Positions 48,972 to 57,197 of a stretch of DNA of 64,000 nucleotides are shown here, piece by piece. Position numbers and translations under genes: made by a program. The notes below the pieces were generated by a model. That model was not told the DNA's origin. It did no database searches and saw nothing but the letters and a program-made list of their open reading frames with translations. Numbering within the stretch: position 1 is the stretch's first letter; every line of letters begins with the position of its first letter. Origin of the DNA: Thalassotalea mangrovi (GTDB lineage: Bacteria > Pseudomonadota > Gammaproteobacteria > Enterobacterales > Alteromonadaceae); contig NZ_SWDB01000005.1 of assembly GCF_005116735.1 (NCBI RefSeq), forward strand, positions 21,010-85,009, in the 5' to 3' direction.

Positions 48972-49589
48972 ATGAATATTAAAAGAACAACTCTCTGTGC
49001 GATTTCCCTGTTGTTACTCTCGGCGTGTGCAACACCTCCACCACAAAATCCGGAAAATATCTGTGAGATATTTCGTGAGCATCATCATTGGTATGAAGGC
49101 GCGAAAGATATGCAGGAGCGATGGGGGGTACCAATTCATGTGCCGATGAGCATGATGTACCAGGAAAGTTCGTTTCGAAGTGACGCCTTACCGCCCAGGG
49201 ATTATCTGCTTGGCTTTATTCCCTGGGGACGAGTTAGCACGGCATATGGATTCTCTCAAGCGAAAACGTTGACCTGGGAAGACTACATCCGTGATTCCGA
49301 CAATAGTGGTGCCGATCGCGATGACTTTGCGGATGCTATTGATTTTATGGGCTGGTTTATTGCCAAAACCCAGAAAGTGAATGGCGTATCGAAATGGGAT
49401 CCCTATAACCAGTATCTTAATTATCACGAAGGCTGGGGCGGGTTTAAGCGCAAAACCTATGCAAAAAAATCCTGGCTTCTCCCTGTGGCAAGAAAAGTTG
49501 AGCGCCGGGCGATTACCTATTCGGGGCAGTTAAAAAGCTGTCGAGATGAATTGGATAGCAGCTGGTTGTGGCGGGTGTTGTTCTACTAA
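48972..49589 (+). CDS. Transglycosylase SLT-like lipoprotein
   Basis: The 205-residue protein has a lipoprotein signal with lipobox LLSAC (lipidated Cys near residue 19). Its body has the lytic transglycosylase pattern: MYQESSFRSDA with the likely catalytic glutamate, STAYGFSQAKTLTWEDYI, and YNQYLNYHEGWGGF. Such enzymes cleave the glycan strands of peptidoglycan. It should be anchored to a periplasmic membrane face. No operon partner is adjacent. Confidence 0.88.
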   Translation: MNIKRTTLCAISLLLLSACATPPPQNPENICEIFREHHHWYEGAKDMQERWGVPIHVPMSMMYQESSFRSDALPPRDYLLGFIPWGRVSTAYGFSQAKTLTWEDYIRDSDNSGADRDDFADAIDFMGWFIAKTQKVNGVSKWDPYNQYLNYHEGWGGFKRKTYAKKSWLLPVARKVERRAITYSGQLKSCRDELDSSWLWRVLFY

Positions 49590-49626
49590 ACCGTGAATAT
49601 CTTCACGGTTTAGAGCGGTAAGTTTC

Positions 49627-49654
49627 AAGCTGTAAGCTATAAGCTATAAGCTGT
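49627..49654. repeat. Tandem heptamer array (AAGCTGT/AAGCTAT x 4)
   Basis: Four 7-base units, AAGCTGT, AAGCTAT, AAGCTAT and AAGCTGT, lie between two convergent genes. The unit is a rotation of the array at 26195-26222. Confidence 0.85.
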
Positions 49655-49687
49655 AAGAGTTAGCTTTCACCTTTAATTTCCTGGCTG

Positions 49688-51328
49688 CTAACCTTCTGGG
49701 TAGTCAGCCAGAATCAAGTCTGCGCCTTTAGCGGCAATCATCATGGTCGGCGCGTTGGTGTTGCCACTGACAAGGGTAGGCATAATCGATGCGTCTATGA
49801 CTCGCAAGCCGCTCAGCCCCCGCACTTTAAGGGTCGAATCAACAACGGCCATATCATCATTACCCATTTTACAGGTACCGACCGGGTGATAAATATTGTT
49901 ACTTTTTTCGCGGATAAAGTTGGCTATCTGCTCATCGCTTTGTACCTGCTCACCAGGAAATATTTCTTTGACATTTTTCGCTGACAGAGGCGGCTGTGAC
50001 AGCACCTGCCGGGATAATTTGACCGCTTCTATCATCAGTGCCATATCATCCGGGTGGGTTAGCATCTTTGAATCGATAACCGGCGGCGTGGCGATATCGG
50101 CCGACATCAGGCGGATCTCCCCCCGACTTTTAGGCCTGAGGATGCAGGTGTGTAATGTGGTACCCTGGACACCATACATTTTCAGGTTACGGCCATGATC
50201 GTCCATAGCACCGGCGATAAACTGCCACTGTATATCCGGGCGATGATCCAGCCCCTTGGAAGCAATGAAGCCTCCGGTTTCGACCAATGAAGTGGTAAAG
50301 ATGCCACGCTTTTGTCGAACATATTCGACCGCGTGTTTTGCAAGCCACCACAACGATGACGGTAGGGCACTGATCAGATCGCTGCGGCTTTGCTGATTTA
50401 CCAGACAAACATCAGGGTGATCCTGAAGGTTTTTACCGACTCCTTCGAGCGCCTTAACAATAGGGATCTGCAGGGTATCGAGCTGCTCTTTTGGGCCCAC
50501 GCCACTGACCATCAGTAATTGCGGGCTATGAATCGCTCCGGCGCAGACAATCACTTCTTTAGTTGCTCTTAACTCGACGGTTTTATTGTTGTCCTTGTCC
50601 GATTCTAACAACTGATTTTGCTGAAAACGTACACCAGTAGCACGTTCACCATCGAATAATATCTTTTCTACCCGGCTATACGAAAGAACGGTCAGGTTCT
50701 TGCGGGAAGAGGCTTGTTGTAGAGGATAAATAAAAGCATCGGCGGCGCTGTGACGCTGACCATTTTTCTGAGTTACCTGATAACGGCCGATGCCGGATTG
50801 TTGCTTGCCGTTAAAGTCTGGATTGAAAGGGTAGCCTAGAGACAGAGCCGCATCGATAAATTCCTGTCCAATCGGATGATTAGAGCGAGAGTCAGTAATA
50901 TTGAGTTCACCACCTTGACCATGATATTCATCTTCAATGCGCTGTTGGTGCTCGATGGATTTAAAGTAGGGTAGTAGTTCGTCATAGCTCCAGCCCTCAT
51001 TACCCTGTGCCGCCCAGTCGTCATAGTCCTGGCGATCACCACGAATATACAACATCGCATTTATCGCACTTGAACCGCCTAACCCTCGCCCCCGTGGATT
51101 ATAGATGCGCCGGTTTGCCTGACTCGGTTGCACTAACGTTTCATAACCATAATTATATTTAGGAATGCGAAACAGTAATGGAATTGCCAAGGGAGTTTTA
51201 ATGAGCGGGCTTTGATTACGTCCGCCGGTTTCCAGTAAACAGACCTTCAGATCGCTGCGCGCAGACAAGCGATTTGCCAGAACACATCCTGCCGAGCCAC
51301 CGCCAATGATTATGAAATCGTAATCCAT
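49688..51328 (-). CDS. GMC family FAD-dependent alcohol/choline dehydrogenase
   Basis: The 546-residue protein has the FAD Rossmann motif IIGGGSAGCVLANRLS, the GMC signature around NPRGRGLGGSSAINAMLYIRG and GAIHSPQLLMVSGVGP, and a C-terminal active region with YHPVGTCKMG (catalytic His) and NTNAPTMMIA. It resembles BetA and AlkJ; these oxidise choline or aliphatic alcohols and feed electrons to the quinone pool. There is no betB, betI or transporter beside it, so an alcohol substrate is as likely as choline. A perfect palindrome lies just upstream. Confidence 0.92.
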   Translation of the reverse strand: MDYDFIIIGGGSAGCVLANRLSARSDLKVCLLETGGRNQSPLIKTPLAIPLLFRIPKYNYGYETLVQPSQANRRIYNPRGRGLGGSSAINAMLYIRGDRQDYDDWAAQGNEGWSYDELLPYFKSIEHQQRIEDEYHGQGGELNITDSRSNHPIGQEFIDAALSLGYPFNPDFNGKQQSGIGRYQVTQKNGQRHSAADAFIYPLQQASSRKNLTVLSYSRVEKILFDGERATGVRFQQNQLLESDKDNNKTVELRATKEVIVCAGAIHSPQLLMVSGVGPKEQLDTLQIPIVKALEGVGKNLQDHPDVCLVNQQSRSDLISALPSSLWWLAKHAVEYVRQKRGIFTTSLVETGGFIASKGLDHRPDIQWQFIAGAMDDHGRNLKMYGVQGTTLHTCILRPKSRGEIRLMSADIATPPVIDSKMLTHPDDMALMIEAVKLSRQVLSQPPLSAKNVKEIFPGEQVQSDEQIANFIREKSNNIYHPVGTCKMGNDDMAVVDSTLKVRGLSGLRVIDASIMPTLVSGNTNAPTMMIAAKGADLILADYPEG

Positions 51329-51347
51329 AAGTTACACATATCTATTA

Positions 51348-51361
51348 AGTAAGTGCTTACT
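51348..51361. promoter_or_regulatory. Operator-like palindrome before the GMC oxidoreductase gene
   Basis: AGTAAG-TG-CTTACT, a perfect 6-bp inverted repeat, ends 20 bases from the start codon. This form is common for TetR-family repressors. No regulator gene is adjacent. Confidence 0.5.
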
Positions 51362-51464
51362 GAACCGTATTGGTTTATTCAGGAATGCACCGAAACGTAA
51401 TAACAGTATGAAATTTAATGGAATTGGTATCAAGCTTCTCGTTTATTTTGATCGAGTTTAGGAA

Positions 51465-51560
51465 AGAGGGAAGGTGGGAGTATGGGGTGGAAGAGGAAGT
51501 CTAAGGTGGAAGTCTGAGGTGGAAAAGCCGGGAGTTTCTTCCACTCCCACCTTCCACCAT
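51465..51560. repeat. Purine-rich GGTGGAAG repeat closing into a long hairpin
   Basis: Units of AGGTGGAAGTCT type repeat at 14-base spacing. GGAAGGTGGGAGT (51469-51481) has its exact complement at 51543-51555, so the stretch can fold on itself next to the CNNM gene end. No T run is present. Confidence 0.75.
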
Positions 51561-51571
51561 AACACTTCCTG

Positions 51572-52843
51572 CTACTGCTCCTGAAAATGCTCGATCATCA
51601 CGCGTACGGTTTTCACCATATTGCCATCGACTTCAATGATCTCGATAGGATATCCTGCAATTCGCATACTGATATTCGGCTGCGGGATTTCTTCCATATA
51701 TTCCAGGATAAGACCGTTCAAAGTTTTCGGACCGTCGGTCGGGAAATTCCAGTCCATTTCTTTATTAATATCACGGATATTGGCACTGGCATCGACCAGG
51801 TAGCTGCCGTCCGGCTGTTTGTGAACTTCTTCGCTGGGCGCCGGTGTCAGGGTCGTGGTGAAATCGCCAACGATTTCCTCGAGAATATCTTCCAGCGTTA
51901 CCAGCCCCTGGATATCGCCGTATTCATCGACAACCAGGCCAAGGCGCTCTTTTGCCCGTTGAAATTTTAGCAACTGAACATTGAGTTGGGTGCTCTCCGG
52001 AATAAAGTACATTTCCTTTACGGCCCGCAACAGCGACGCTTTGGTAAACTGACGTTTGGACAATAACTTTACCGCATCGCGCATATGCACATAACCGACC
52101 ACATCATCGATGTTATCGCGGTACAGGATTACCCGTGTATGACTGGCCTGTGTCAATTGCTTCTGGATGACTTTCCAGTCTTCATTGATGTCGATCCCCT
52201 GAATTTCATTACGTGGGATCATAATATCTTCGACCGTGACTTTCTCAAGATCGAGTATGCTGACCAGCATGTCCTGATCTTTTGCTGGCAATAATGCCGC
52301 CGACTCGTTTACGACAGTACGCAACTCTTCCGAGCTCAGGCTATGTTGTTCGCGTTGTTCCGGGCTGATACGTAATAAAATCAGGATACCGTTGGTGATC
52401 CAGTTAACCGCTACCACCACCGGATAGAATAGCTTTAATAATCCTTTAAGAATGATAGAGCTGGGGAATGCGACTTTTTCGGGATGCAGGGCAGCCAGGG
52501 TTTTCGGCGTTACTTCAGCAAAAATAAGGATGACCATGGTTAATACTAAACCGGCAGTGAACTCTCCACCGACACCTAATAATCGCGCACCAATCTGACC
52601 GGCAATAATGGAGGCGAAAACATTAACCAGGTTATTTCCAATTAAGATCAGGCCAATGAGCTGATCCGGTCGCTTGAGCATACCACTGACGCGCTTTGCC
52701 CCTTTGTGATCATTTTCTTCTAGATGCTTTAAACGGTAGCGGTTGATGGACATCATACCGGTTTCGGAACTTGAAAAATAAGCAGACAGCAGAATTAATA
52801 CAGCAAGTATCGCAAACAGCATACTTGTAGAGATATCGTCCAA
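51572..52843 (-). CDS. CNNM/CorB family membrane protein with CBS domains
   Basis: The 423-residue protein has a DUF21 membrane domain (about four helices, with SSSETGMMSINRYRLKHLEE and IFAEVTPKTLAALHPEKVA), two CBS domains (residues about 205-335, DIMIPRNEIQGIDI and GLVVDEYGDIQGLVTLEDILEEIVGD), and a CorC_HlyC domain at the end. YfjD/CorB relatives are linked to magnesium and cobalt transport. The start is TTG, which fits the MDDISTSM alignment with E. coli YfjD. The ypjD-like gene upstream is its usual neighbour. Confidence 0.92.
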   Translation of the reverse strand: MDDISTSMLFAILAVLILLSAYFSSSETGMMSINRYRLKHLEENDHKGAKRVSGMLKRPDQLIGLILIGNNLVNVFASIIAGQIGARLLGVGGEFTAGLVLTMVILIFAEVTPKTLAALHPEKVAFPSSIILKGLLKLFYPVVVAVNWITNGILILLRISPEQREQHSLSSEELRTVVNESAALLPAKDQDMLVSILDLEKVTVEDIMIPRNEIQGIDINEDWKVIQKQLTQASHTRVILYRDNIDDVVGYVHMRDAVKLLSKRQFTKASLLRAVKEMYFIPESTQLNVQLLKFQRAKERLGLVVDEYGDIQGLVTLEDILEEIVGDFTTTLTPAPSEEVHKQPDGSYLVDASANIRDINKEMDWNFPTDGPKTLNGLILEYMEEIPQPNISMRIAGYPIEIIEVDGNMVKTVRVMIEHFQEQ

Positions 52844-52917
52844 AAAGGGGGTCCTATATTGCTTAACAGATAGTCAGGTAATTGACGGGTATTCTACCAG
52901 TAATCAAACCTGAACGC

Positions 52918-53712
52918 CTACGATAAAAGAAACTCTTTGACAAATCTACTGCCAAAGTAGGATAAGGTCAGGATCGCCGTCGCGATAATGGTTAAAATCA
53001 TAATGCGATGACCACGCCAACCCAGCTGAAAATGTCCCCATAAGCTAACCACGTACAGTGCCAGGGCCACCAATGATAATACGGTTTTATGCAGATTATC
53101 TTTGGCAAAAAAGTTATCGATAAACAGGCCACCTAAAAATTGAGAAGCAATCAGTAATACCACGCCAGTAATCAACAACCGGAACAACTGCGCTTCAACT
53201 TGCATTAGTGGGGGCAAATGGTTGACGGCATTAATGTTTTTACTTTTGAGTTTGTAGTTAATAAAGTTGACCTGGATCGCAAACAGGGTGCTAATCACCA
53301 GAACGCCAAATGCCAGTAATGCCAGGCTGATGTGCAATACCAGAATCAACTTAGACGGGTCTATCGCCAGGGCATGAGTATCCGGAATCAGCGAGGTGAT
53401 CACTAAAAATGAGCCAGCAAAGGTGTAAACCCCGGGTAAGATCAAATTGATCTTCGCCCGTAATGACAACGCCGTCACGGATAAAGCAATAATCAGGGAA
53501 ACCAGTGAGGTAACATTAAACAGGCTGAAGTTAACCTGTGACTGGGAAAAAATTAATCCGCTAAGCAACACACAATGACAAACAATGGCCGCACACCCCA
53601 GGGAGAAAAACAGTTTTGGGTTAGGACCCTGGGCTTTAAACAGGCGGCTATATACGGTAATCGCCGCAGCCAGGTATAACAGGGCAGTAATGATTGAGAG
53701 GACCGGAGTCAT
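52918..53712 (-). CDS. ypjD: YpjD/CcsA-like cytochrome c assembly membrane protein
   Basis: The 264-residue protein has eight hydrophobic helices and the CcsA-type layout with conserved histidines in LVLHISLALLAFG and LWGHFQLGWRGHR. The E. coli homologue YpjD lies next to ffh and yfjD; the same neighbourhood is kept here except for one inserted permease gene. CcsA domains handle haem, but a role for YpjD in cytochrome c maturation is not proven. I chose the ATG at 53712; the frame is open to 53730. Confidence 0.9.
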   Translation of the reverse strand: MTPVLSIITALLYLAAAITVYSRLFKAQGPNPKLFFSLGCAAIVCHCVLLSGLIFSQSQVNFSLFNVTSLVSLIIALSVTALSLRAKINLILPGVYTFAGSFLVITSLIPDTHALAIDPSKLILVLHISLALLAFGVLVISTLFAIQVNFINYKLKSKNINAVNHLPPLMQVEAQLFRLLITGVVLLIASQFLGGLFIDNFFAKDNLHKTVLSLVALALYVVSLWGHFQLGWRGHRIMILTIIATAILTLSYFGSRFVKEFLLS

Positions 53713-53810
53713 GGTCTTTGTTTGCTCCAACTCAGGAATTATTGTTAACTGAATGATTTCAGAATGTTGTCACCAATACTACCAGAAACGAACGGCAATT
53801 CTACGGGAAA

Positions 53811-55082
53811 TTAATGATTCAATAGCCGCATGCGCAGTGGCTTGATGGCACAAACGATTAACAGGATTGAACAGGTGCTGGCAAACCAGGTTGGTAACAG
53901 TTGATGACTGTGGCTCATCTGCTCAAAAATATTGATATTAAAATATGCCAGGCAGGCATCGAGCAACAAGCCAAAGGTGATGGATGATATGACGATACCC
54001 GTTAAGTAAAAAAACAATACCCGCGCGCCCATTTCATTGCGAATCACCCCTAAGGTAGAGATATTCGTTGCCGGTCCCGCCATCATAAATACCAGCGCTG
54101 TACCCGGTGAGATACCGGCCATAATCAAACCTGCGGCTAACGGTGTTGAGGCCGTGGCACAGATATACATAGGCACTGAAATCAGGATCATCAACAGCAT
54201 CGCGATGATACCGCTGCCATATTGCAGGAGGAAGTCGGTTGGTAGAAAGGTACGAATAACGGTAGCAAAGAGCAAACCGATGAACAACCAGAGTATTAAA
54301 TCATCCAGTAACTGGGTAAACGCATAACGAACGCCAGTCCCCAGCTTAGTAAAAATGCCGGCCATCGCATCACTCGTGGTAGCTGATGATTGCGAAGATA
54401 CGGTCGTTGTTGTCGCACAACAGTTATCCTCGTTCATTGCTGCTGTACTGATGGTTGATGTGCCGCAACAAGGCGCCAGCTTGATTTCTGTGTTACCGTT
54501 AGTCACTGTAGTTGCACAATGGGATTTATTGTTCGAATCATCGCTTGAATTAACGTTGGAAACATCGTTTAGCTGATGCGTCGGTTGAGAGGCGCCTTGT
54601 GGAGTTGAATGACTACTGCAGCATGTTTTGTCGTCTTTTACTGACCGCAATGACTGAGCCTTTTGTGTATGCTTTTTTGTTCCTTGAGCCACCAAAAAAC
54701 CGGTAAATATTGCCGATGTGATTGCGGCAATGGGACGGTAAATCGCCATTACCGGTCCAAGTAACGCATAGGAGACCGAAACTGAGTCGACACCGGTTTC
54801 AGGAGTTGCTACCAAAAATGATGAGGTCGCCGGCGACGACGCGCCAGAGCGGTGTAACTGGGTAGCGACCGGAATCACCCCGCAAGAACAAAGAGGCAAG
54901 GGGGCACCGATAAATGCCGCTTTGACCACGGCTGATTTTCCCTGGCCGAGGTGCTTACTCAATACCTGCGTAGAGACCAAAGCTTTCATCAAGCCAGCAA
55001 TAATCAAACCCAGCAGCAACCAGGGGCTTGCCTCGTTGATGATGGCGATGAAATTGTTGATTAACAGCTGCAGGGTTTCCAT
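53811..55082 (-). CDS. SO_0444-type Cu/Zn efflux permease (DUF318)
   Basis: The 423-residue protein has about eight to ten helices in the permease pattern of the YraQ/ArsP_1 group, with APLPLCSCGVIPVATQL (cysteine pair in the first half) and the matching ISVPMYICATASTPLAAGLIMAGISPG in the second half. Between the halves is a hydrophilic insert of about 90 residues with three CC pairs (TCCSSH, APCCGT, NCCATT) and His residues, likely metal binding. The family is associated with copper and zinc export. It sits between the ypjD-like gene and repeat copy C. Confidence 0.85.
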   Translation of the reverse strand: METLQLLINNFIAIINEASPWLLLGLIIAGLMKALVSTQVLSKHLGQGKSAVVKAAFIGAPLPLCSCGVIPVATQLHRSGASSPATSSFLVATPETGVDSVSVSYALLGPVMAIYRPIAAITSAIFTGFLVAQGTKKHTQKAQSLRSVKDDKTCCSSHSTPQGASQPTHQLNDVSNVNSSDDSNNKSHCATTVTNGNTEIKLAPCCGTSTISTAAMNEDNCCATTTTVSSQSSATTSDAMAGIFTKLGTGVRYAFTQLLDDLILWLFIGLLFATVIRTFLPTDFLLQYGSGIIAMLLMILISVPMYICATASTPLAAGLIMAGISPGTALVFMMAGPATNISTLGVIRNEMGARVLFFYLTGIVISSITFGLLLDACLAYFNINIFEQMSHSHQLLPTWFASTCSILLIVCAIKPLRMRLLNH

Positions 55083-55133
55083 TTCGACATGCTACCTTGG
55101 GTTAATATTATCGGTTTCAATTGTACCGCAGTT

Positions 55134-55335
55134 ATACCAATCATACTAAGTTTGTGCACAACTCAGAGTTAGGGCCGTAAATGGGCCTCTGATAAACTCC
55201 CTTCGGGTGATTTTTAAAGGCGTTTATCCGGCGTTACTGATTTTGACAATGGAATGACCATTCTCTGCAATCAAAGCCTTGTCTAAACGCCTTTAAATTC
55301 TCACTGAGTGAGCAATAATTTAATATGATTGGTAT
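55134..55335 (+). repeat. Dispersed structured repeat, copy C (202 bp, internally deleted)
   Basis: ATACCAATC (55134-55142) and GATTGGTAT (55327-55335) bound this copy. It follows copy A closely but lacks the segment with the ATTTCATT hairpin. The right half, with the 14-bp inverted pair and the promoter-like signal, is intact. Confidence 0.87.
55243..55271 (+). promoter_or_regulatory. Promoter-like signal inside repeat copy C, facing ffh
   Basis: TTGACA (55243-55248), 17 bases, TGCAAT (55266-55271), as in copies A and B. It reads towards ffh. A separate perfect TATAAT at 55581-55586, 47 bases before the ffh start, is a more likely main -10 for that gene. Confidence 0.35.
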
Positions 55336-55399
55336 TATCTGGTTAGATCGTAAGGAAAATGTAATATCGGTGCAACCTAAGCGTGAATTGTCGTATTCT

Positions 55400-55514
55400 G
55401 GGGGCTGTTGACCTTTCGTGATGAAATATTATTCAATAGCAGGCCGCTAATGAACGAAATTGTCACAATAAGTGTAGATGTATTGCTATTAACCATTAAA
55501 GATCAACAGCCCCC
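55400..55514. repeat. 115-bp element with perfect 12-bp terminal inverted repeats
   Basis: GGGGGCTGTTGA (55400-55411) has its exact complement TCAACAGCCCCC at 55503-55514. The 91 bases between are AT-rich and non-coding. The form suits a small non-autonomous transposable element or a long RNA hairpin. It is about the length of 4.5S RNA, but the SRP RNA GGAA-tetraloop core is missing. Confidence 0.75.
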
Positions 55515-55632
55515 TAGTGAAAATAACCGAAGAACCGGGTACAGGTGAAACAATATACTTTCGCTTCTGTGTCGTCACGGTATAATGGCAGCATAAAACT
55601 GTAATGCTACCAATGATAAGTTTGGGTAACCC

Positions 55633-57015
55633 ATGTTTGAAAATCTTTCCGATCGATTAACCCGTTCGCTGAAAAATATCAGCGGTCGAGGTCGTCTGAC
55701 AGAAGACAATATTAAAGATACGTTACGTGAAGTGCGTATGGCCCTTTTGGAGGCAGATGTTGCTCTGCCGGTAATTCGTGAATTTATCGCCAATGTAAAA
55801 GAGCGCGCGGTCGGTCAGGAAGTAACGAAAAGTCTGACCCCTGGGCAGATCTTTGTCAAAATCGTACGCAGCGAACTTGAAGCGGCGATGGGCAGTGCCA
55901 ATGAAGCACTGGATTTAAAAGCCACACCACCAGCCGTTGTGCTAATGGCAGGCCTGCAGGGTGCAGGTAAAACCACGTCAGTGGGTAAACTGGCTAAGTT
56001 TTTAAAAGAGCGCGAGAAGAAGAAAGTTCTTGTCGTCAGTGCCGATGTTTATCGCCCGGCTGCGATCAAACAGCTTGAGACTCTGGCGGAAGAAATTGGC
56101 GTTGAGTTTTTCCCGAGTGATATCTCGCAAAAACCGGTCGCCATTGCCGATGCTGCAATCCAGCATGCAAAAAAACAATTTTTTGATGTGGTGTTGGTCG
56201 ATACCGCCGGTCGTTTGCATGTCGACGGCGAAATGATGGATGAGATCCAACAGCTTCATAAAAATGTCGATCCGGTAGAAACCTTATTTGTTGTCGATGC
56301 GATGACCGGTCAGGATGCTGCCAATACGGCGAAAGCATTTAATGATGCACTGCCACTTACCGGGATCATCCTCACCAAAACCGACGGTGATGCCCGTGGT
56401 GGTGCGGCGCTATCGATTCGTCATATTACCGGCAAGCCAATTAAATTCCTTGGTGTTGGTGAGAAAACTGACGCGTTGGAGCCTTTCCACCCGGATCGTG
56501 TTGCCTCCCGAATCCTTGGTATGGGTGACGTATTGTCACTGATCGAGGAAGTTGAGCAAAAAGTCGATAAGAAAAAAGCCGAGCAGCTGGCCAAAAAAGT
56601 GAAAAGCGGCAAAGGCTTCGATTTAGAAGATTTCCGTGAGCAACTGGTGCAGATGAAGAGCATGGGTGGCATGATGGGACTACTCGATAAATTGCCAGGT
56701 ATGGGCAATATGTCGGATCAGGTAAAAGGTCAGCTTGACGATAAAATGACGGTACGTATGGAAGCCATCATTAATTCCATGACCCCAGCCGAGCGCCAGC
56801 GTCCGGACATTATCAAGGGATCACGTAAGCGTCGTATCGCAGCCGGATCCGGCACTCAGATTCAGGACGTCAATAAATTGCTGAAGCAATTTACGCAGAT
56901 GCAGAAAATGATGAAGAAGATGTCAGGCAAAGGCGGAATGCAGAAAATGATGCGCTCCATGCAGGGCATGATGCCACCAGGCATGGGCGGAGGCGGAGGC
57001 ATGTTCCGCCGCTAA
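55633..57015 (+). CDS. ffh: Signal recognition particle protein Ffh
   Basis: The 460-residue GTPase has the N domain (residues 1-85), the G domain with GLQGAGKTTSVGKLAKFL, DTAGRLHVD, and TKTDGDARGGAALS, and a methionine-rich M domain ending in Met and Gly repeats. With 4.5S RNA it takes ribosomes making membrane proteins to FtsY. The gene is divergent from the ypjD-like gene, as in E. coli. The intergenic region carries two repeat elements. Confidence 0.98.
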   Translation: MFENLSDRLTRSLKNISGRGRLTEDNIKDTLREVRMALLEADVALPVIREFIANVKERAVGQEVTKSLTPGQIFVKIVRSELEAAMGSANEALDLKATPPAVVLMAGLQGAGKTTSVGKLAKFLKEREKKKVLVVSADVYRPAAIKQLETLAEEIGVEFFPSDISQKPVAIADAAIQHAKKQFFDVVLVDTAGRLHVDGEMMDEIQQLHKNVDPVETLFVVDAMTGQDAANTAKAFNDALPLTGIILTKTDGDARGGAALSIRHITGKPIKFLGVGEKTDALEPFHPDRVASRILGMGDVLSLIEEVEQKVDKKKAEQLAKKVKSGKGFDLEDFREQLVQMKSMGGMMGLLDKLPGMGNMSDQVKGQLDDKMTVRMEAIINSMTPAERQRPDIIKGSRKRRIAAGSGTQIQDVNKLLKQFTQMQKMMKKMSGKGGMQKMMRSMQGMMPPGMGGGGGMFRR

Positions 57016-57069
57016 CGATATAAATTTCAAGATGTCGACTCATGGTTTGACTCGGCATCCTGATAAATT

Positions 57070-57098
57070 AAAACCGAAGTGCATCGCTTCGGTTTTTT
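57070..57098 (+). terminator. Terminator after ffh
   Basis: AAAACCGAAG (57070-57079) pairs with CTTCGGTTTT (57087-57096) over seven bases, followed by T, 54 bases past the stop. Confidence 0.9.
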
Positions 57099-57197
57099 CT
57101 TAATTTTTTTTAAGGTATATTCAGAGCATATGGCGCTTACCGATTTCCTGATAACGCGTCCACACTCATCTGAAAAGAACAAAAGGCGTGGCAAACC

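Noticed and set aside
55400-55514. 4.5S (SRP) RNA gene next to ffh
   Set aside because: Length and closing stem fit, but the conserved asymmetric loop and GGAA tetraloop region of SRP RNA are absent.
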